Shown: positions 15,305 through 23,911 of the stretch, piece by piece | How positions within the stretch are numbered: position 1 is the stretch's first letter | Layout of the letters: every line of letters starts with the position of its first letter | NCBI GenBank assembly: GCA_020354555.1 | Contig: CP070648.1 | Span: forward strand, 236,604 to 274,247 | Reading direction: 5' to 3' | Length of the DNA stretch: 37,644 nucleotides | Source: Armatimonadota bacterium | GTDB taxonomy: Bacteria > Armatimonadota > Hebobacteria > GCA-020354555 > CP070648 | Program-made: the position numbers and the translations under genes | Notes under the pieces: generated by a model | Told to the model about the DNA's origin: nothing | The model's input: only the letters and a program-made list of their open reading frames with translations | The model's database searches: none

Positions 15305-15947
15305 GCTGCGTGTAATAGCGATGACTGGGAACAGCGAAGGCCAAGTGTCGGTTCTGGCGCGCGCACAGGCGGCGCTGCGCGAGGCCGATCCCGATCAAGT
15401 CGCTGCCCTCAGCGGCGCACAGTTGGAGCGGCGCGAGGACGAGTCCGTGCTCACCGTGCGCCTGCTCGACCACATGCTCGCGATAACCCATCCCGGCCTG
15501 GAGGTCGCGCGCGCGGACGGCACGCCGTGCGCCGAGTGGCAAGGGCACCTGCTCATGTACTACCTCTCGATGGCAGATGGAACCCAGCCGGCAGGCACGT
15601 GGGTGGCGCTGCGCGACCTGCCGGACGGCATGTTCTACCAGGCGGCGTATGACGGGTACAGCGGAGGCGATCTCGTCCGCGCGTTCGCCAATGACGTCGA
15701 GCCGTTCAAACGGGCCTGCCGCGAGCTGGGGGCGGAACCGCTCAACACGGGGGATGCCGGATACCGTTTTCTCGTGCTTCCGCGGGTGTGGTTGGCGGCG
15801 ATCTATTGGCTCGGCGAGGAGATGATCCCGCCCTCCGCGCGCGTGCTCTTCGACGCCAACATCAGGCATTACCTACCGACCGATAGCTGCGCCGCGCTTG
15901 GCGGCTGGCTGAGCGACCGCATTATCGAGAAACACCGCAACGGCTGA
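15303..15947 (+). CDS. DUF3786-domain protein
   Basis: A 214-residue protein whose centre matches DUF3786: LLMYYLSMADGTQPAGTWVA, then LRDLPDGMFYQAAYDGYSGG and, near the end, ARVLFDANIRHYLPTDSCAA. The function of DUF3786 is unknown; it often occurs in anaerobes near corrinoid or radical SAM genes. I chose the GTG at 15303 with GAGGGG about 7 bases upstream; an ATG at 15321 is in frame but has no ribosome site. The stop lies 6 bp before the B12-type radical SAM gene, so the pair is an operon driven by the promoter at 15188. Confidence 0.85.
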   Translation: MLRVIAMTGNSEGQVSVLARAQAALREADPDQVAALSGAQLERREDESVLTVRLLDHMLAITHPGLEVARADGTPCAEWQGHLLMYYLSMADGTQPAGTWVALRDLPDGMFYQAAYDGYSGGDLVRAFANDVEPFKRACRELGAEPLNTGDAGYRFLVLPRVWLAAIYWLGEEMIPPSARVLFDANIRHYLPTDSCAALGGWLSDRIIEKHRNG

Positions 15948-15953
15948 CCTGGC

Positions 15954-17393
15954 ATGGCCCGCGTTCTGCTCGTCAACTCCAACCTCATGAGGCCGCCCAT
16001 CGCGCCGATCGGGCTGGACTACATCGCCGGTTATCTCGACGCGTTGGGGCATGAGGTCGATCTGCTCGATCTCTGTCTCGAACCGGACTGGCGAGCCGCG
16101 ATCACGGCGCGGCTTTCGCGCGGCCTCGAGCCGCAGATCGTCGCTCTCACCGTCCGCAACACGGACGACTGCTACTGCGCCAGCAGGCAGTCGTTCCTGC
16201 CGCAGGTGAGCGAGATCGCCAGCGCGCTTCAGGCTCACGCGGGCGAGGCGTTGATGGTCGCCGGCGGCGTGGGCTTCTCCCTGATGCCGCAGGCGATACT
16301 GGCTGGGTTACCGGGCTGCGTCGGGGTCGCCGGAGACGGGGAAGTGGCGCTTGCGGCTCTCGCGACCGCCGCCGACCGGGGCGAGGACGCGAGCCAAGTT
16401 CCCGGTCTCGTCCGCCGCACCCCGCAGGGAGCGTGGCGCACACAGCGTCCGGGGCGCGGCGAACTGCCCGCGATACCGGGCTCCCGCTCGTGGGTGGCTA
16501 ACGCGCGCTACTTTCGAGAAGGGGGACAGGGGGGCATCGAGACGAAGCGCGGCTGCGCAGGCCGGTGCATCTATTGCGCCGACCCGGTCGCGAAAGGACG
16601 GCGATATCGCCTGCGGCCGCCGACGGAAGTGGCGGACGAGGCGGAGCGTCTGCTCGCGCAGGGCGTGGACTGCCTGCACACCTGCGACAGCGAGTTCAAT
16701 CTGCCGCCGCGGCATGCGCTGGCGGTGTGCGAGGAGTTCATCCGGCGCGGGTTGGGTGACCGTCTGCGTTGGTATGCCTACTGCTCCCCGGCGCCGTTCA
16801 AGCCGGAGCTGGCGACGGCCATGCGCCGGGCCGGCTGCGTCGGCATCAACTTCGGCGCCGACAGCGGGAGCGACGTCATGCTCAAGCGCCTGCGCCGAGG
16901 CTTCACTGCGGCGGATATTCGGCGCACGCGTGAAGCATGCGGCGCCGCGGGCGTGATCTGCATGTTCGACTTGCTGCTGGGCGGGCCGGGCGAGACGCGG
17001 GAAACCGCAGACGAGACGATTCGCCTGATGAAGGCTATCGAGCCCGATGCCGTCGGAGTAGCCATCGGCCTGCGGGTATATCCCGGCACGGAACTCGGGT
17101 GCATCGTCGCCGCTCAGGGGGTGCGCGCAGATGACCCCAACCTGGTGGGGTCGGTGCGTGGCAACGACGATTTCGCCGAGCCGGTCTTCTATTTGTCCGC
17201 CGATCTCGGGGACGACTACGCGGATGTCTTGCACGAGGGGCTGCGGGGCGATCCGCGATTCTTCCTAGGCGGCAGCCGCGACGAGACGGATTACAACTAC
17301 AACGCGAATGAGATGCTCGTCCAAGCCATCGCGGGGGGCGCGCGCGGGGCGTATTGGGATATCCTGAGGCGGTTGCGGCTGGGGGCGCAGTAG
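15954..17393 (+). CDS. B12-binding-type radical SAM protein
   Basis: 479 residues. Residues 1-170 form the cobalamin-binding-like Rossmann domain (LLVNSNLMRPPIAPIGLDYI, then MVAGGVGFSLMP and GVAGDGEVAL), without a DxHxxG motif, as is usual for radical SAM B12 proteins. The radical SAM domain has Cys201, Cys205 and Cys208 (RGCAGRCIYC), followed by HTCDSEFNLPPRHA and GINFGADSGSDVMLKRL. These enzymes typically methylate unactivated carbons or build ring systems; the substrate here is unknown. Tight coupling to the DUF3786 gene upstream suggests the two act together. It ends with TAG. Confidence 0.9.
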   Translation: MARVLLVNSNLMRPPIAPIGLDYIAGYLDALGHEVDLLDLCLEPDWRAAITARLSRGLEPQIVALTVRNTDDCYCASRQSFLPQVSEIASALQAHAGEALMVAGGVGFSLMPQAILAGLPGCVGVAGDGEVALAALATAADRGEDASQVPGLVRRTPQGAWRTQRPGRGELPAIPGSRSWVANARYFREGGQGGIETKRGCAGRCIYCADPVAKGRRYRLRPPTEVADEAERLLAQGVDCLHTCDSEFNLPPRHALAVCEEFIRRGLGDRLRWYAYCSPAPFKPELATAMRRAGCVGINFGADSGSDVMLKRLRRGFTAADIRRTREACGAAGVICMFDLLLGGPGETRETADETIRLMKAIEPDAVGVAIGLRVYPGTELGCIVAAQGVRADDPNLVGSVRGNDDFAEPVFYLSADLGDDYADVLHEGLRGDPRFFLGGSRDETDYNYNANEMLVQAIAGGARGAYWDILRRLRLGAQ

Positions 17394-17436
17394 GCTGCAC
17401 CGCGCGGGCCGAGACCGCGCGCCCGGTACCCGGCGA

Positions 17437-20076
17437 TTAGAACTTCAGGCCGAGCTGCGCGCCGAAGGTTCGCGCGTGGTAGCTGTAACGGGTGTCGCTG
17501 GACTCGCTCGAGATCTGCCGCCAGTCGAGAACGAAGTTGAGCTCGCGAGTCAGGCCGATCTGCCAGCCGAGGGCGAGCGCACGGCGACGGTTGCCGCCGG
17601 GATACCCCGAGTTGCTGCTCGCCTCCCACTCGGCGAACGCTTCCTGCCGCTTGGCGACCGGGTAGCTGATGCGCGCCCGCACGCTGGAGTTCGCCGTGCC
17701 GTGGGCGGCAGAGCCCCCGTATCCGTAGGGTGAGCCGCCGGTTCCCGTTGGGGCGGCGGGCGTCCCGTACGGGATGCCGAAGCTGCCGCTCGTGGTGCCG
17801 GTCATGTGGCTGTAGTTGAGATCGAGCTTGACGCCGGGGCCGAGGGGCCCGATGGCGGCGCCGAGCGACATGATATCATTCGCCGACCGCCCGTCCGCGG
17901 CGAGGTACGTCAGATCTTGCCGGGTGTACTGGCCGATGAAGGAGAGGGCGCCTGCCGCTTGCCACCAGAACCCGGCGGTCCATGCATCGGTGTCGCTGTT
18001 GGTGCTGTATCCGCCCTGGCTCATTTGCGAGTCGTATGCGAGGTTGAGCGCTAGATTGCGCGCCGCATTGTGGCGGAGATTGAAGCTGTGGCCGCTCGTC
18101 GTGTATCCCGGGACGGTGCGCCCGTCGGCGCTGACCGTTTCGCCGGAGGAGCTGCTGCGATAGCCCAGGGTGATCGCGGTAGCGGAGGTCGGCACGTACT
18201 CGACGGCGACGCGCGAGCTGTCCGCCCGCGTCTCGCCGCCGCCGGCAAGCGACATGCCGCTCCTCGCCAGATCGCACACCACGCTGAGGCGGGTGCCCGG
18301 GCGGTACCACATGCTGAGTGCGGTGCCCTCGCCGCGGCCCGCATAGGCGGTGCCAAAGGCCTGGGGCTCGAGAGGCTGCGGCCCGTAGATCGGTGGCGTG
18401 TAGGGGGACAGCGGCGCCTCTCCCTGTCGAGCGTGAGCGTTGCTGCGGTATGTCGCCTGGACGCCGTAGGTCCGGCGCTCGTATCCGAGAGTGAGGAGCT
18501 GGCTGTCGGTGCGCTCGGCGAGGGATGCGGCGCCCTCGCCTGCGACGGCCGACCAGGAGCCGACATACGAGAGCGTCGGCCAGCCGGCGCGGTTGAAATC
18601 CAGCGTCAACTCACGGCTGCGGTCGTGCACCAGAAGACCCGATGCATCGCCGTACTGGAAGTAGGGTCTGCGGTAGTTGCGAACGGCGCCGGTGATGCGC
18701 AGCCCGGTGGCGGGTTGAAAGCCGACGGTGCAGTCGTACCCGCCGCGCATCTCCCTGCGGCCGGCGGATTCGAACGGCGCGAAAGCGGCGTCGGCGCGGT
18801 GGAGATTGGCCGCGAGGGATAGACGATCCCATTCGCCGCGCGCGCCGATCGCCAGGGCGCTGCCGGAGGAACCTCCCGCGCCGACCCCGCCCACGCTGTG
18901 TGCGAGTTCCGCGTCCAGGTTCAGATGGGCTCCCGCGGCATAGTGAGCGTCGAGGCCGACGAGCGAGCGCTGCGGACTGGACGACTGTGCCGCCCCTTCC
19001 ACTCGATAGGTCACGATGACCGACACGCCTGCCGGCACGGGTTGAAGGAACATGATGGAGCCGATCGCGTAGTCCACTTGGTAATCGCGGCCTTGGACCT
19101 GCAGGATACCGTCGAGGCGGACGCGCTCACTGCCCGGCTCGATGGGGCGAAAGGTCAGGGTGAAGGGCCCCGCCGTATTGTTGCCGAGCCAGCGGTCTTC
19201 TTTTGCCGTCGTCGTCGGCGCGGCCGCTGCGCGCCGCTCGAGGGTGAGGTAGGTGGCGCCGACGCGGAGGCCGGAGGAGATGGGGTATGCGCCGCGCAGA
19301 CCGACGAGCGTCCCCGACATTCCTCCAGGCGCATCGTACTCGTAGCTGACGGCGATGCGCGAGGCCGGCGAAATGATCAACGTCGGCGCGAATTGGATGA
19401 GTCCGATCTGGTAGTCAATGCTGTAGTCGGCCCCGCGCTGCATGCGGCGCCCGTCCACTTCGACGACTTCGGAGGCGTCAACCAAAGGGCTGGCGGCGAG
19501 GTAGTACGGCCCGGCCGAGTTGCGGCCATAGAGGACATCGGTGCGCACCGCCGGTTCGCACTCCGACGCGATCATCGTCAGCGCGCCGCGGGCGAGCCTG
19601 CTATCCACCTGGATGCCGCGCAGGCTGCGGCGGAAGCCCGCCAAGCCGCCGTCGAAGAGAACCGCGAGATCGCCCGCTTTCACCACGGCGTCGCTGCCGT
19701 CAAAGGTGAAGGTGAGGCGCTGCCGCCCGGGAGTATAGGACCCGCGGGCGATGACCGCGTCCACGCGCAGATCGGGCAGCAGGTCGCCGCGCACGACGAG
19801 GTCGGTGCGATGCTCAAAGCGGCGGGACAGCGAGTAGTTGTCCCAGTGAAAGCTGCTCCGGCTGAGTTCGCTGCCGGAGACCTCCTGGGAGCGAAAGGTG
19901 ACGGTCTCCTGGCCGACCACCGAGAGGGAAGTCGGGCCGAGCCTGAGCTCCGCGGCTCCCGCCGGTGAAGAGGCCGCCAACGCCAACATCACGCCAGCCA
20001 GTATGAGCAGCGCGGCCCGGATCGCGCCGGCGGCGCTGCGTGGCCTGTTATGGGCCCGCGTACGTGACAACAGCAT
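17437..20076 (-). CDS. Large outer-membrane beta-barrel protein with tandem SprA-like modules
   Basis: About 879 residues. A signal peptide (hydrophobic core about 20-40, ending near SPAGAA) precedes a beta-rich protein of alternating strands that ends in LGLKF; the terminal Phe is the classic BAM-recognised end of outer-membrane barrels. Two related modules at about 189-248 and 303-360 share the pattern AGPY/F, then S-E-x-V-x-x-DG, RG-x-DY-x-x-DY-x-x-G-x-I-x-F, reminiscent of repeats in SprA-type translocons. Family identity is uncertain. A GTG lies one codon before the ATG at 20076. It is the last gene of the riboswitch-led operon. Its Gly/Ser/Tyr-rich stretch near residue 775 is a likely surface loop. 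Confidence 0.7.
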   Translation of the reverse strand: MLLSRTRAHNRPRSAAGAIRAALLILAGVMLALAASSPAGAAELRLGPTSLSVVGQETVTFRSQEVSGSELSRSSFHWDNYSLSRRFEHRTDLVVRGDLLPDLRVDAVIARGSYTPGRQRLTFTFDGSDAVVKAGDLAVLFDGGLAGFRRSLRGIQVDSRLARGALTMIASECEPAVRTDVLYGRNSAGPYYLAASPLVDASEVVEVDGRRMQRGADYSIDYQIGLIQFAPTLIISPASRIAVSYEYDAPGGMSGTLVGLRGAYPISSGLRVGATYLTLERRAAAAPTTTAKEDRWLGNNTAGPFTLTFRPIEPGSERVRLDGILQVQGRDYQVDYAIGSIMFLQPVPAGVSVIVTYRVEGAAQSSSPQRSLVGLDAHYAAGAHLNLDAELAHSVGGVGAGGSSGSALAIGARGEWDRLSLAANLHRADAAFAPFESAGRREMRGGYDCTVGFQPATGLRITGAVRNYRRPYFQYGDASGLLVHDRSRELTLDFNRAGWPTLSYVGSWSAVAGEGAASLAERTDSQLLTLGYERRTYGVQATYRSNAHARQGEAPLSPYTPPIYGPQPLEPQAFGTAYAGRGEGTALSMWYRPGTRLSVVCDLARSGMSLAGGGETRADSSRVAVEYVPTSATAITLGYRSSSSGETVSADGRTVPGYTTSGHSFNLRHNAARNLALNLAYDSQMSQGGYSTNSDTDAWTAGFWWQAAGALSFIGQYTRQDLTYLAADGRSANDIMSLGAAIGPLGPGVKLDLNYSHMTGTTSGSFGIPYGTPAAPTGTGGSPYGYGGSAAHGTANSSVRARISYPVAKRQEAFAEWEASSNSGYPGGNRRRALALGWQIGLTRELNFVLDWRQISSESSDTRYSYHARTFGAQLGLKF

Positions 20077-20079
20077 CAC

Positions 20080-20484
20080 CTATTGCGGCGGCGGCGGGGG
20101 ACTGTCCACGAGCAAGATATCCGGAATGGTGGTGATGCCTGCTGTGACGGTGACGGTATCGTTGTATTCGGCGTAGCCGGTTGCTTGCACGGTTATGGCC
20201 TGAGCGCCGACGGGCAGTCCGAGGAGGCGGAAGCGGCCATCCACGTCGGTCTCAGTGCTGGCAGCGCCAACGGTAACGAACGCGCCGATCACGCCGCGAC
20301 TCGCCGCGGCGTCCCGCACGGTACCCTCAATGCCCGTGGCCGAGGCGGGCGCAGCGCCGCCGCCGCCCCCGCAGCCCGCGGCGCCGAAGAAGAGGCCCAC
20401 GGCACACGCCGTGAGCGCGAGGGCGCACAGCCTGTTGCCGATGCCGGCGCGGCCCGGGCCTGTCCTATGACGTCTGAGATCCAT
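20080..20484 (-). CDS. Small lipoprotein with a carboxypeptidase-regulatory-like domain
   Basis: 134 residues. The signal peptide ends in FFGAAGC, a lipobox-like site, followed by a Gly-rich linker. The remainder is one Ig-like CarboxypepD_reg domain: TGIEGTVRDAAASRGVIGAF, then TDVDGRFRLLGLPVGAQAIT and TVQATGYAEYNDTVTV. It ends in a Pro-rich tail (DSPPPPPQ) with TAG. Such domains are binding or spacer modules in exported proteins. It precedes the beta-barrel gene by only 3 bases and is probably coupled to it. The lipid anchor is predicted, not proved. Confidence 0.75.
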   Translation of the reverse strand: MDLRRHRTGPGRAGIGNRLCALALTACAVGLFFGAAGCGGGGGAAPASATGIEGTVRDAAASRGVIGAFVTVGAASTETDVDGRFRLLGLPVGAQAITVQATGYAEYNDTVTVTAGITTIPDILLVDSPPPPPQ

Positions 20485-20508
20485 CAGAGAGCTGAACTCC
20501 CACTCCCC

Positions 20509-22338
20509 CTACCGCGTCAACACGATAGTCCGCATGCCCTTCACCGCCTGCCCCTCCTCGGTGACCGCAGAGATCGCGCAGAGGTAGGGGCCGTTGGGCA
20601 TCATACGGCCGGAAGCATCCGTGCCGTCCCAGGTGAACAGATTCGTGCCAGCCGAAGCGGTGGCGCCGCGCGAGAGGACCTTGACGAGTTGCCCGGTAAG
20701 GCCTCGCACTTCGACATCCACCACCGCCTGGCTCGACAGGTCGTACGATATCGTCATGCCTGAAGCCCGGCCGATGATCTGCTGGATGTTGCGCACCTGG
20801 AGCCGAGCCCACGGCGTCGAGTCCACTTCGACCTGGAAGCGGCGCGCGCAGCCTTGCGCGCTGGTATTGAAGACATAGGAGTTGGTCGTGCGCATGTACT
20901 GGCGGCGCTGCGCGTCCAGGTCAACCAGCATCAACCGATAGCGATCGGGAACGTCGGACAGGTCGGGCCAGGTCAACACGACCTGGGCGTTGGCGGCGTC
21001 CGAGCGCACGACGAAATCCCACACGGCGCGGCCCGCGACGGGCGGCCTGAAGTCGGTGGCCAACTCCGCGCCGGAGCCCCGTCCGCCGGTGAAGGTCAGG
21101 TCAACGTAAGGCGACATCGGCGGCGGGCTCTGCAAGCTGCATCGGCTGTCCGCTGCCGCGGCGGCATCGGCAACGACGCCCATGTAGTTGAAGCCATCGC
21201 AGAGGTCCCCCGCCCGCGCGATGAGCTGCACGCGCCACTGCGGCTCGGGCTGCGCGCTTCTGGCCGCGGCCCCGGTCGCACTGGCTGCGGCAGCGCCAGG
21301 CGGAGCGATGAGCAGTTCGCACGTCGTGAGCGCCCTCACCCAGCATGCCTGCCACACCTGCAGCGTCCTGCGGGCGCCCGGATAGGTCGCATCGAGCAGG
21401 ACGTATTGGCGCGCCGTTGCATCGTAGACCCACGCGTAGGGTCGGATCCAGTTGTTCCGCGCCGCGGTCTCGAGCGAGACGGTCTGCCCGTTGCAGCGCA
21501 CCTGTGCCGCCGCCCATTGCACGTCGGCGCAGAACGGATTGCCGACCATGTTCCATCCCGGTCGCAGCGCCACGCCGTACGGCGCGTTTTCACTTGCGGC
21601 GGCAGCGAACTGCGTCGTCGTCAGTTGCACTGCGCTCGCCGCGCTCATCCAGAAACCGAGACCGGGCGAGAAGCCAGGGATATCCGCGTCGCGCCCCCAG
21701 TAGAGGTAAGTGCCCCCGGACTGATCCGGCATCCAGCGCGCGAGCTTGACGTTCGCGTCGCCGAACACGGCGGCGGGGCTGGGGTCGCCGAAGGTAAACG
21801 GCACGGTCATCATGTACAAGCCCGCCGGCCATGATGTCGCGTCGGGGGTCCTGAAGTCGAGGGTGGCCGTGGACGATTCGCCGCCGAGGGTAATGCCGCG
21901 AATGATCTGCGTCACGCGCCCGGACACGGTGACGTACACGTTGTACGTTGCCGCAGGCAGCCCGGTTAAGGCGTAGGTGCCGTCCTCTGCCGTGGTGGTT
22001 GTCGCCACAGCCCGCGCACTCATGCTCGCGTCCACGCGCGCGTCCGGTACCGGGGCACCGGTCTCGTCACGCACCAAGCCATTGATCGCATAGCCCTGAA
22101 GGACGGTGGTGACGGCAGCGTTGGACTCCACGACGTAGTGGCCGCTGTCGTCCTGGTAGGTGACCGTCGCGACGTTGGTGATCGTCGTGTCTGCGACCGC
22201 CACAGCGCAAGATGCGACGCCGAGGGCGACGACTGCGAGCAGCGCGAGGAGCGCGTTCGTCGCGCTCGCCGCGCCGCGCACCGTATCCGATCGTGTAAGG
22301 TTCTGCCTGATGTTCACTGTGTATCCGTAGCCAAGCAC
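20509..22338 (-). CDS. Exported multidomain protein with FlgD-Ig-like C-terminus
   Basis: 609 residues. A long N-terminal region with a hydrophobic signal (about 27-50) is followed by a short DUF11-like stretch (TTITNVATVTYQDDSGHYVV) and a CarboxypepD_reg domain (INGLVRDETGAPVPDARVDA). A Trp/Tyr-rich middle includes GWNMVGNPF, typical of secreted multidomain proteins. The C-terminus resembles a FlgD Ig domain (LSRGATASAGTNLFTWDGTD, then GRMMPNGPYLCAISA), often seen on type IX-like or surface-exported proteins. It starts with GTG, with no clear ribosome site; a GTG at 22317 is an alternative. It follows the DUF11 gene by 75 bp and is part of the riboswitch-led operon. Confidence 0.75.
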   Translation of the reverse strand: MLGYGYTVNIRQNLTRSDTVRGAASATNALLALLAVVALGVASCAVAVADTTITNVATVTYQDDSGHYVVESNAAVTTVLQGYAINGLVRDETGAPVPDARVDASMSARAVATTTTAEDGTYALTGLPAATYNVYVTVSGRVTQIIRGITLGGESSTATLDFRTPDATSWPAGLYMMTVPFTFGDPSPAAVFGDANVKLARWMPDQSGGTYLYWGRDADIPGFSPGLGFWMSAASAVQLTTTQFAAAASENAPYGVALRPGWNMVGNPFCADVQWAAAQVRCNGQTVSLETAARNNWIRPYAWVYDATARQYVLLDATYPGARRTLQVWQACWVRALTTCELLIAPPGAAAASATGAAARSAQPEPQWRVQLIARAGDLCDGFNYMGVVADAAAAADSRCSLQSPPPMSPYVDLTFTGGRGSGAELATDFRPPVAGRAVWDFVVRSDAANAQVVLTWPDLSDVPDRYRLMLVDLDAQRRQYMRTTNSYVFNTSAQGCARRFQVEVDSTPWARLQVRNIQQIIGRASGMTISYDLSSQAVVDVEVRGLTGQLVKVLSRGATASAGTNLFTWDGTDASGRMMPNGPYLCAISAVTEEGQAVKGMRTIVLTR

Positions 22339-22358
22339 GGAAGCGTGCCATCCCCCCC

Positions 22359-22383
22359 GGGGCCCTGCGAGGCGCAGGGCCCC
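22359..22383 (-). terminator. Hairpin between the DUF11 gene and the FlgD-Ig gene
   Basis: GGGGCCCTGC (22359-22368), a 5-nt loop and GCAGGGCCCC (22374-22383) give a perfect 10-bp GC stem. No U-run follows on the minus strand, so it may stabilise the upstream message or attenuate rather than stop transcription. Confidence 0.4.
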
Positions 22384-22413
22384 AGGGATGTCGCCAGGTT
22401 GTCTCGTACGGCG

Positions 22414-23319
22414 CTACTTGACTGTCGCGTCGAAGGTGATAGTGCCCGTGGCACCCGCAGCGACGGTACCGACGTTGACGGTGATGACACCGGAACTGAC
22501 GGTCACGTTGTCGCCGTCCGCAGCGTCGGTCTTGGGCGATCCGTTGACCGTGACGCTGTTGGCGACGTAGGTGACGGTCGCCGGGACCGTGTCGCGGACC
22601 ACCACGTTGATGGCCGAGGCATCGCCGGTGTTGCTGTAAGTGATGGTGTAGCGGATGGTCTCGTCAGGCGCGGCTTCCGCCTTATCCACGCTCTTGGTCA
22701 GACCCATGACGGCGGCTTTGACCGTGGTGGAGAAGACCGCGCTCGCCTTCTCGGCTGCGTCGAACTGAGAGGTCGCCGTGAATGTGGTCTGATCAACGGC
22801 TCCGGTCGCGGCGCCGCTGGGTACGGTCACCGCGATGAAGCACTTGAACGTCGCGTCGGCCGCGATACTGCCCGTGGTCGAGGCGACGTTCGTTTCGCCG
22901 GACTGATGGACGCCGTCATTGGCGGTGCCACCGCCCGCGCCGTCGTCCTTGTAGATGACAACGGTCCATGCGGGGTCGCTCGCGGAAGAGGCGGCCAGTG
23001 CCAGCGTGTCGGCTGCGTTGCCATTGTTGGTCACGGTGACGGCGTAGTACACGACCTCGCCGGTCTGCGCGTCGTCCGCGCCGGACGAGGGCGCCACCTG
23101 CACCGCTGCGATTTGGCTGACCGTGACCGCGGCCTGGTTGGATGCGACCGTGGGCTGCTGGGCTCCGCCGGAGTCTTCGTAGTCGAGGGATGCCGTGTTG
23201 TTGATCACGGTGCCCGCGGCGGTGCCTTGGGCGTAGGCGGGGACTGCGACCAACCCTACGGCGACGATTGTGCAAGCCGCGAGCACGTTGCCTCGACTCG
23301 CCACTGAGAACCAACGCAT
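22414..23319 (-). CDS. Exported DUF11-domain surface protein
   Basis: 301 residues. A signal peptide (about 10-30, ending VPAYAQG) is followed by two Ig-like beta domains. The second is a DUF11 domain: LTKSVDKAEAAPDETIRYTI, then TYSNTGDASAINVVVRDTVP and ending AAGATGTITFDATVK. The first contains VSQIAAVQVAPSSGADDAQT and VYYAVTVTNNGNAADTLALA. DUF11 domains are stalk or adhesin-like modules of surface proteins. I chose the ATG at 23319 with AGGAGG 8 bases upstream; a GTG three codons earlier falls inside the ribosome site. It is the first gene after the cyclic-di-GMP riboswitch, so c-di-GMP probably controls it directly. Confidence 0.85.
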   Translation of the reverse strand: MRWFSVASRGNVLAACTIVAVGLVAVPAYAQGTAAGTVINNTASLDYEDSGGAQQPTVASNQAAVTVSQIAAVQVAPSSGADDAQTGEVVYYAVTVTNNGNAADTLALAASSASDPAWTVVIYKDDGAGGGTANDGVHQSGETNVASTTGSIAADATFKCFIAVTVPSGAATGAVDQTTFTATSQFDAAEKASAVFSTTVKAAVMGLTKSVDKAEAAPDETIRYTITYSNTGDASAINVVVRDTVPATVTYVANSVTVNGSPKTDAADGDNVTVSSGVITVNVGTVAAGATGTITFDATVK

Positions 23320-23467
23320 TTCGTTCACCTCCTGGAATGAGGCCCCCGGTGAACAACTGCCGCCGCGCGCGCGTTCCCGTGAGCGGGGATTGCGCTGCGC
23401 GCCACCGTGCTGGCGGTGAACGAAGTGCTGCGCACGATTGCTGCTTGCGGTATGCTAAATGCAAACC

Positions 23468-23492
23468 GCCCCTGGCAGCGGCTGCCAGGGGC
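23468..23492 (-). terminator. Hairpin between the riboswitch and the DUF11 gene
   Basis: GCCCCTGGCAGC (23468-23479) and GCTGCCAGGGGC (23481-23492) flank a single base. Transcribed on the minus strand the stem is followed by GGTTTGCATTTAG. This resembles an intrinsic terminator and may be the riboswitch expression platform, though the U-run is weak and it lies about 50 nt past the aptamer. Confidence 0.5.
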
Positions 23493-23540
23493 AAGGTTAG
23501 CGAACTGCGATGAAGTGCGAACTCGCCAATCTGTGCTGTT

Positions 23541-23607
23541 TGGCAACCCGGCTGACTACGTGAGTCCCGTGGCTTTGCGTCCCCTTCTCGCGAAAGGTTT
23601 GCCTTTA
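23541..23607 (-). promoter_or_regulatory. Cyclic-di-GMP-I (GEMM-I) riboswitch aptamer
   Basis: The minus-strand RNA contains AAGGCAAACC, a hairpin CCTTTC-GCGA-GAAGGGG with a GNRA tetraloop, the core GGGACGCAAAGCC, a second hairpin GACT-CACGT-AGTC, and AGCCGGGTTGCC closing the aptamer by pairing GGCAA with TTGCC. These match the conserved blocks of GEMM-I in order and spacing. The class senses c-di-GMP. It lies about 220 nt upstream of the DUF11 gene, with a terminator-like hairpin between. I recognised it by motif only; a covariance search would settle it. Confidence 0.93.
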
Positions 23608-23629
23608 TCAACCAGCCTGAGTGGGATCA

Positions 23630-23635
23630 GTTATA
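23630..23635 (-). promoter_or_regulatory. Probable -10 box of the riboswitch operon
   Basis: Minus-strand TATAAC, preceded 18 bases upstream by TTACGG as a weak -35. The predicted start near 23623 falls just before the aptamer begins, which supports it. Confidence 0.45.
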
Positions 23636-23850
23636 CGCTATCCGGGGGAACCTCCGTAACGGCCATTTCCGGCTGTCGCGCGCAACTCTACCGATGCTGC
23701 GCACAACTCTATATTCCACATTGCACGGGGATTGTGACGAGGAACTCGGGGGGCGGTCGGAAGCCGGAATCCAGCCCGCGCAGGTGAGGACTGCAGCCGA
23801 TGCGCAGGCGGGAAACCGGGTGGGGCGCGGGCGACAGCTTGCCAAACTAC

Positions 23851-23877
23851 GCGAGCCCGGCGAAGAGCCGGGCTCGC
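23851..23877 (-). terminator. Hairpin terminator after the PEP-CTERM gene
   Basis: GCGAGCCCGGC and GCCGGGCTCGC flank a 5-nt loop, giving an 11-bp GC stem. It lies 34 bp past the PEP-CTERM stop on the minus strand and is followed by GTAGTTTGG, a weak U-run. It separates the exosortase locus from the riboswitch operon. Between it and the riboswitch promoter (23636-23850) I see no gene. Confidence 0.6.
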
Positions 23878-23911
23878 GTCAATCCGTCTCTACAAGTCAG
23901 TCGGACGTCGG

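Noticed and set aside
22138-23307. 389-codon plus-strand open frame
   Set aside because: Antisense to the DUF11 gene; a Gly/Val/Asp-rich chance product.
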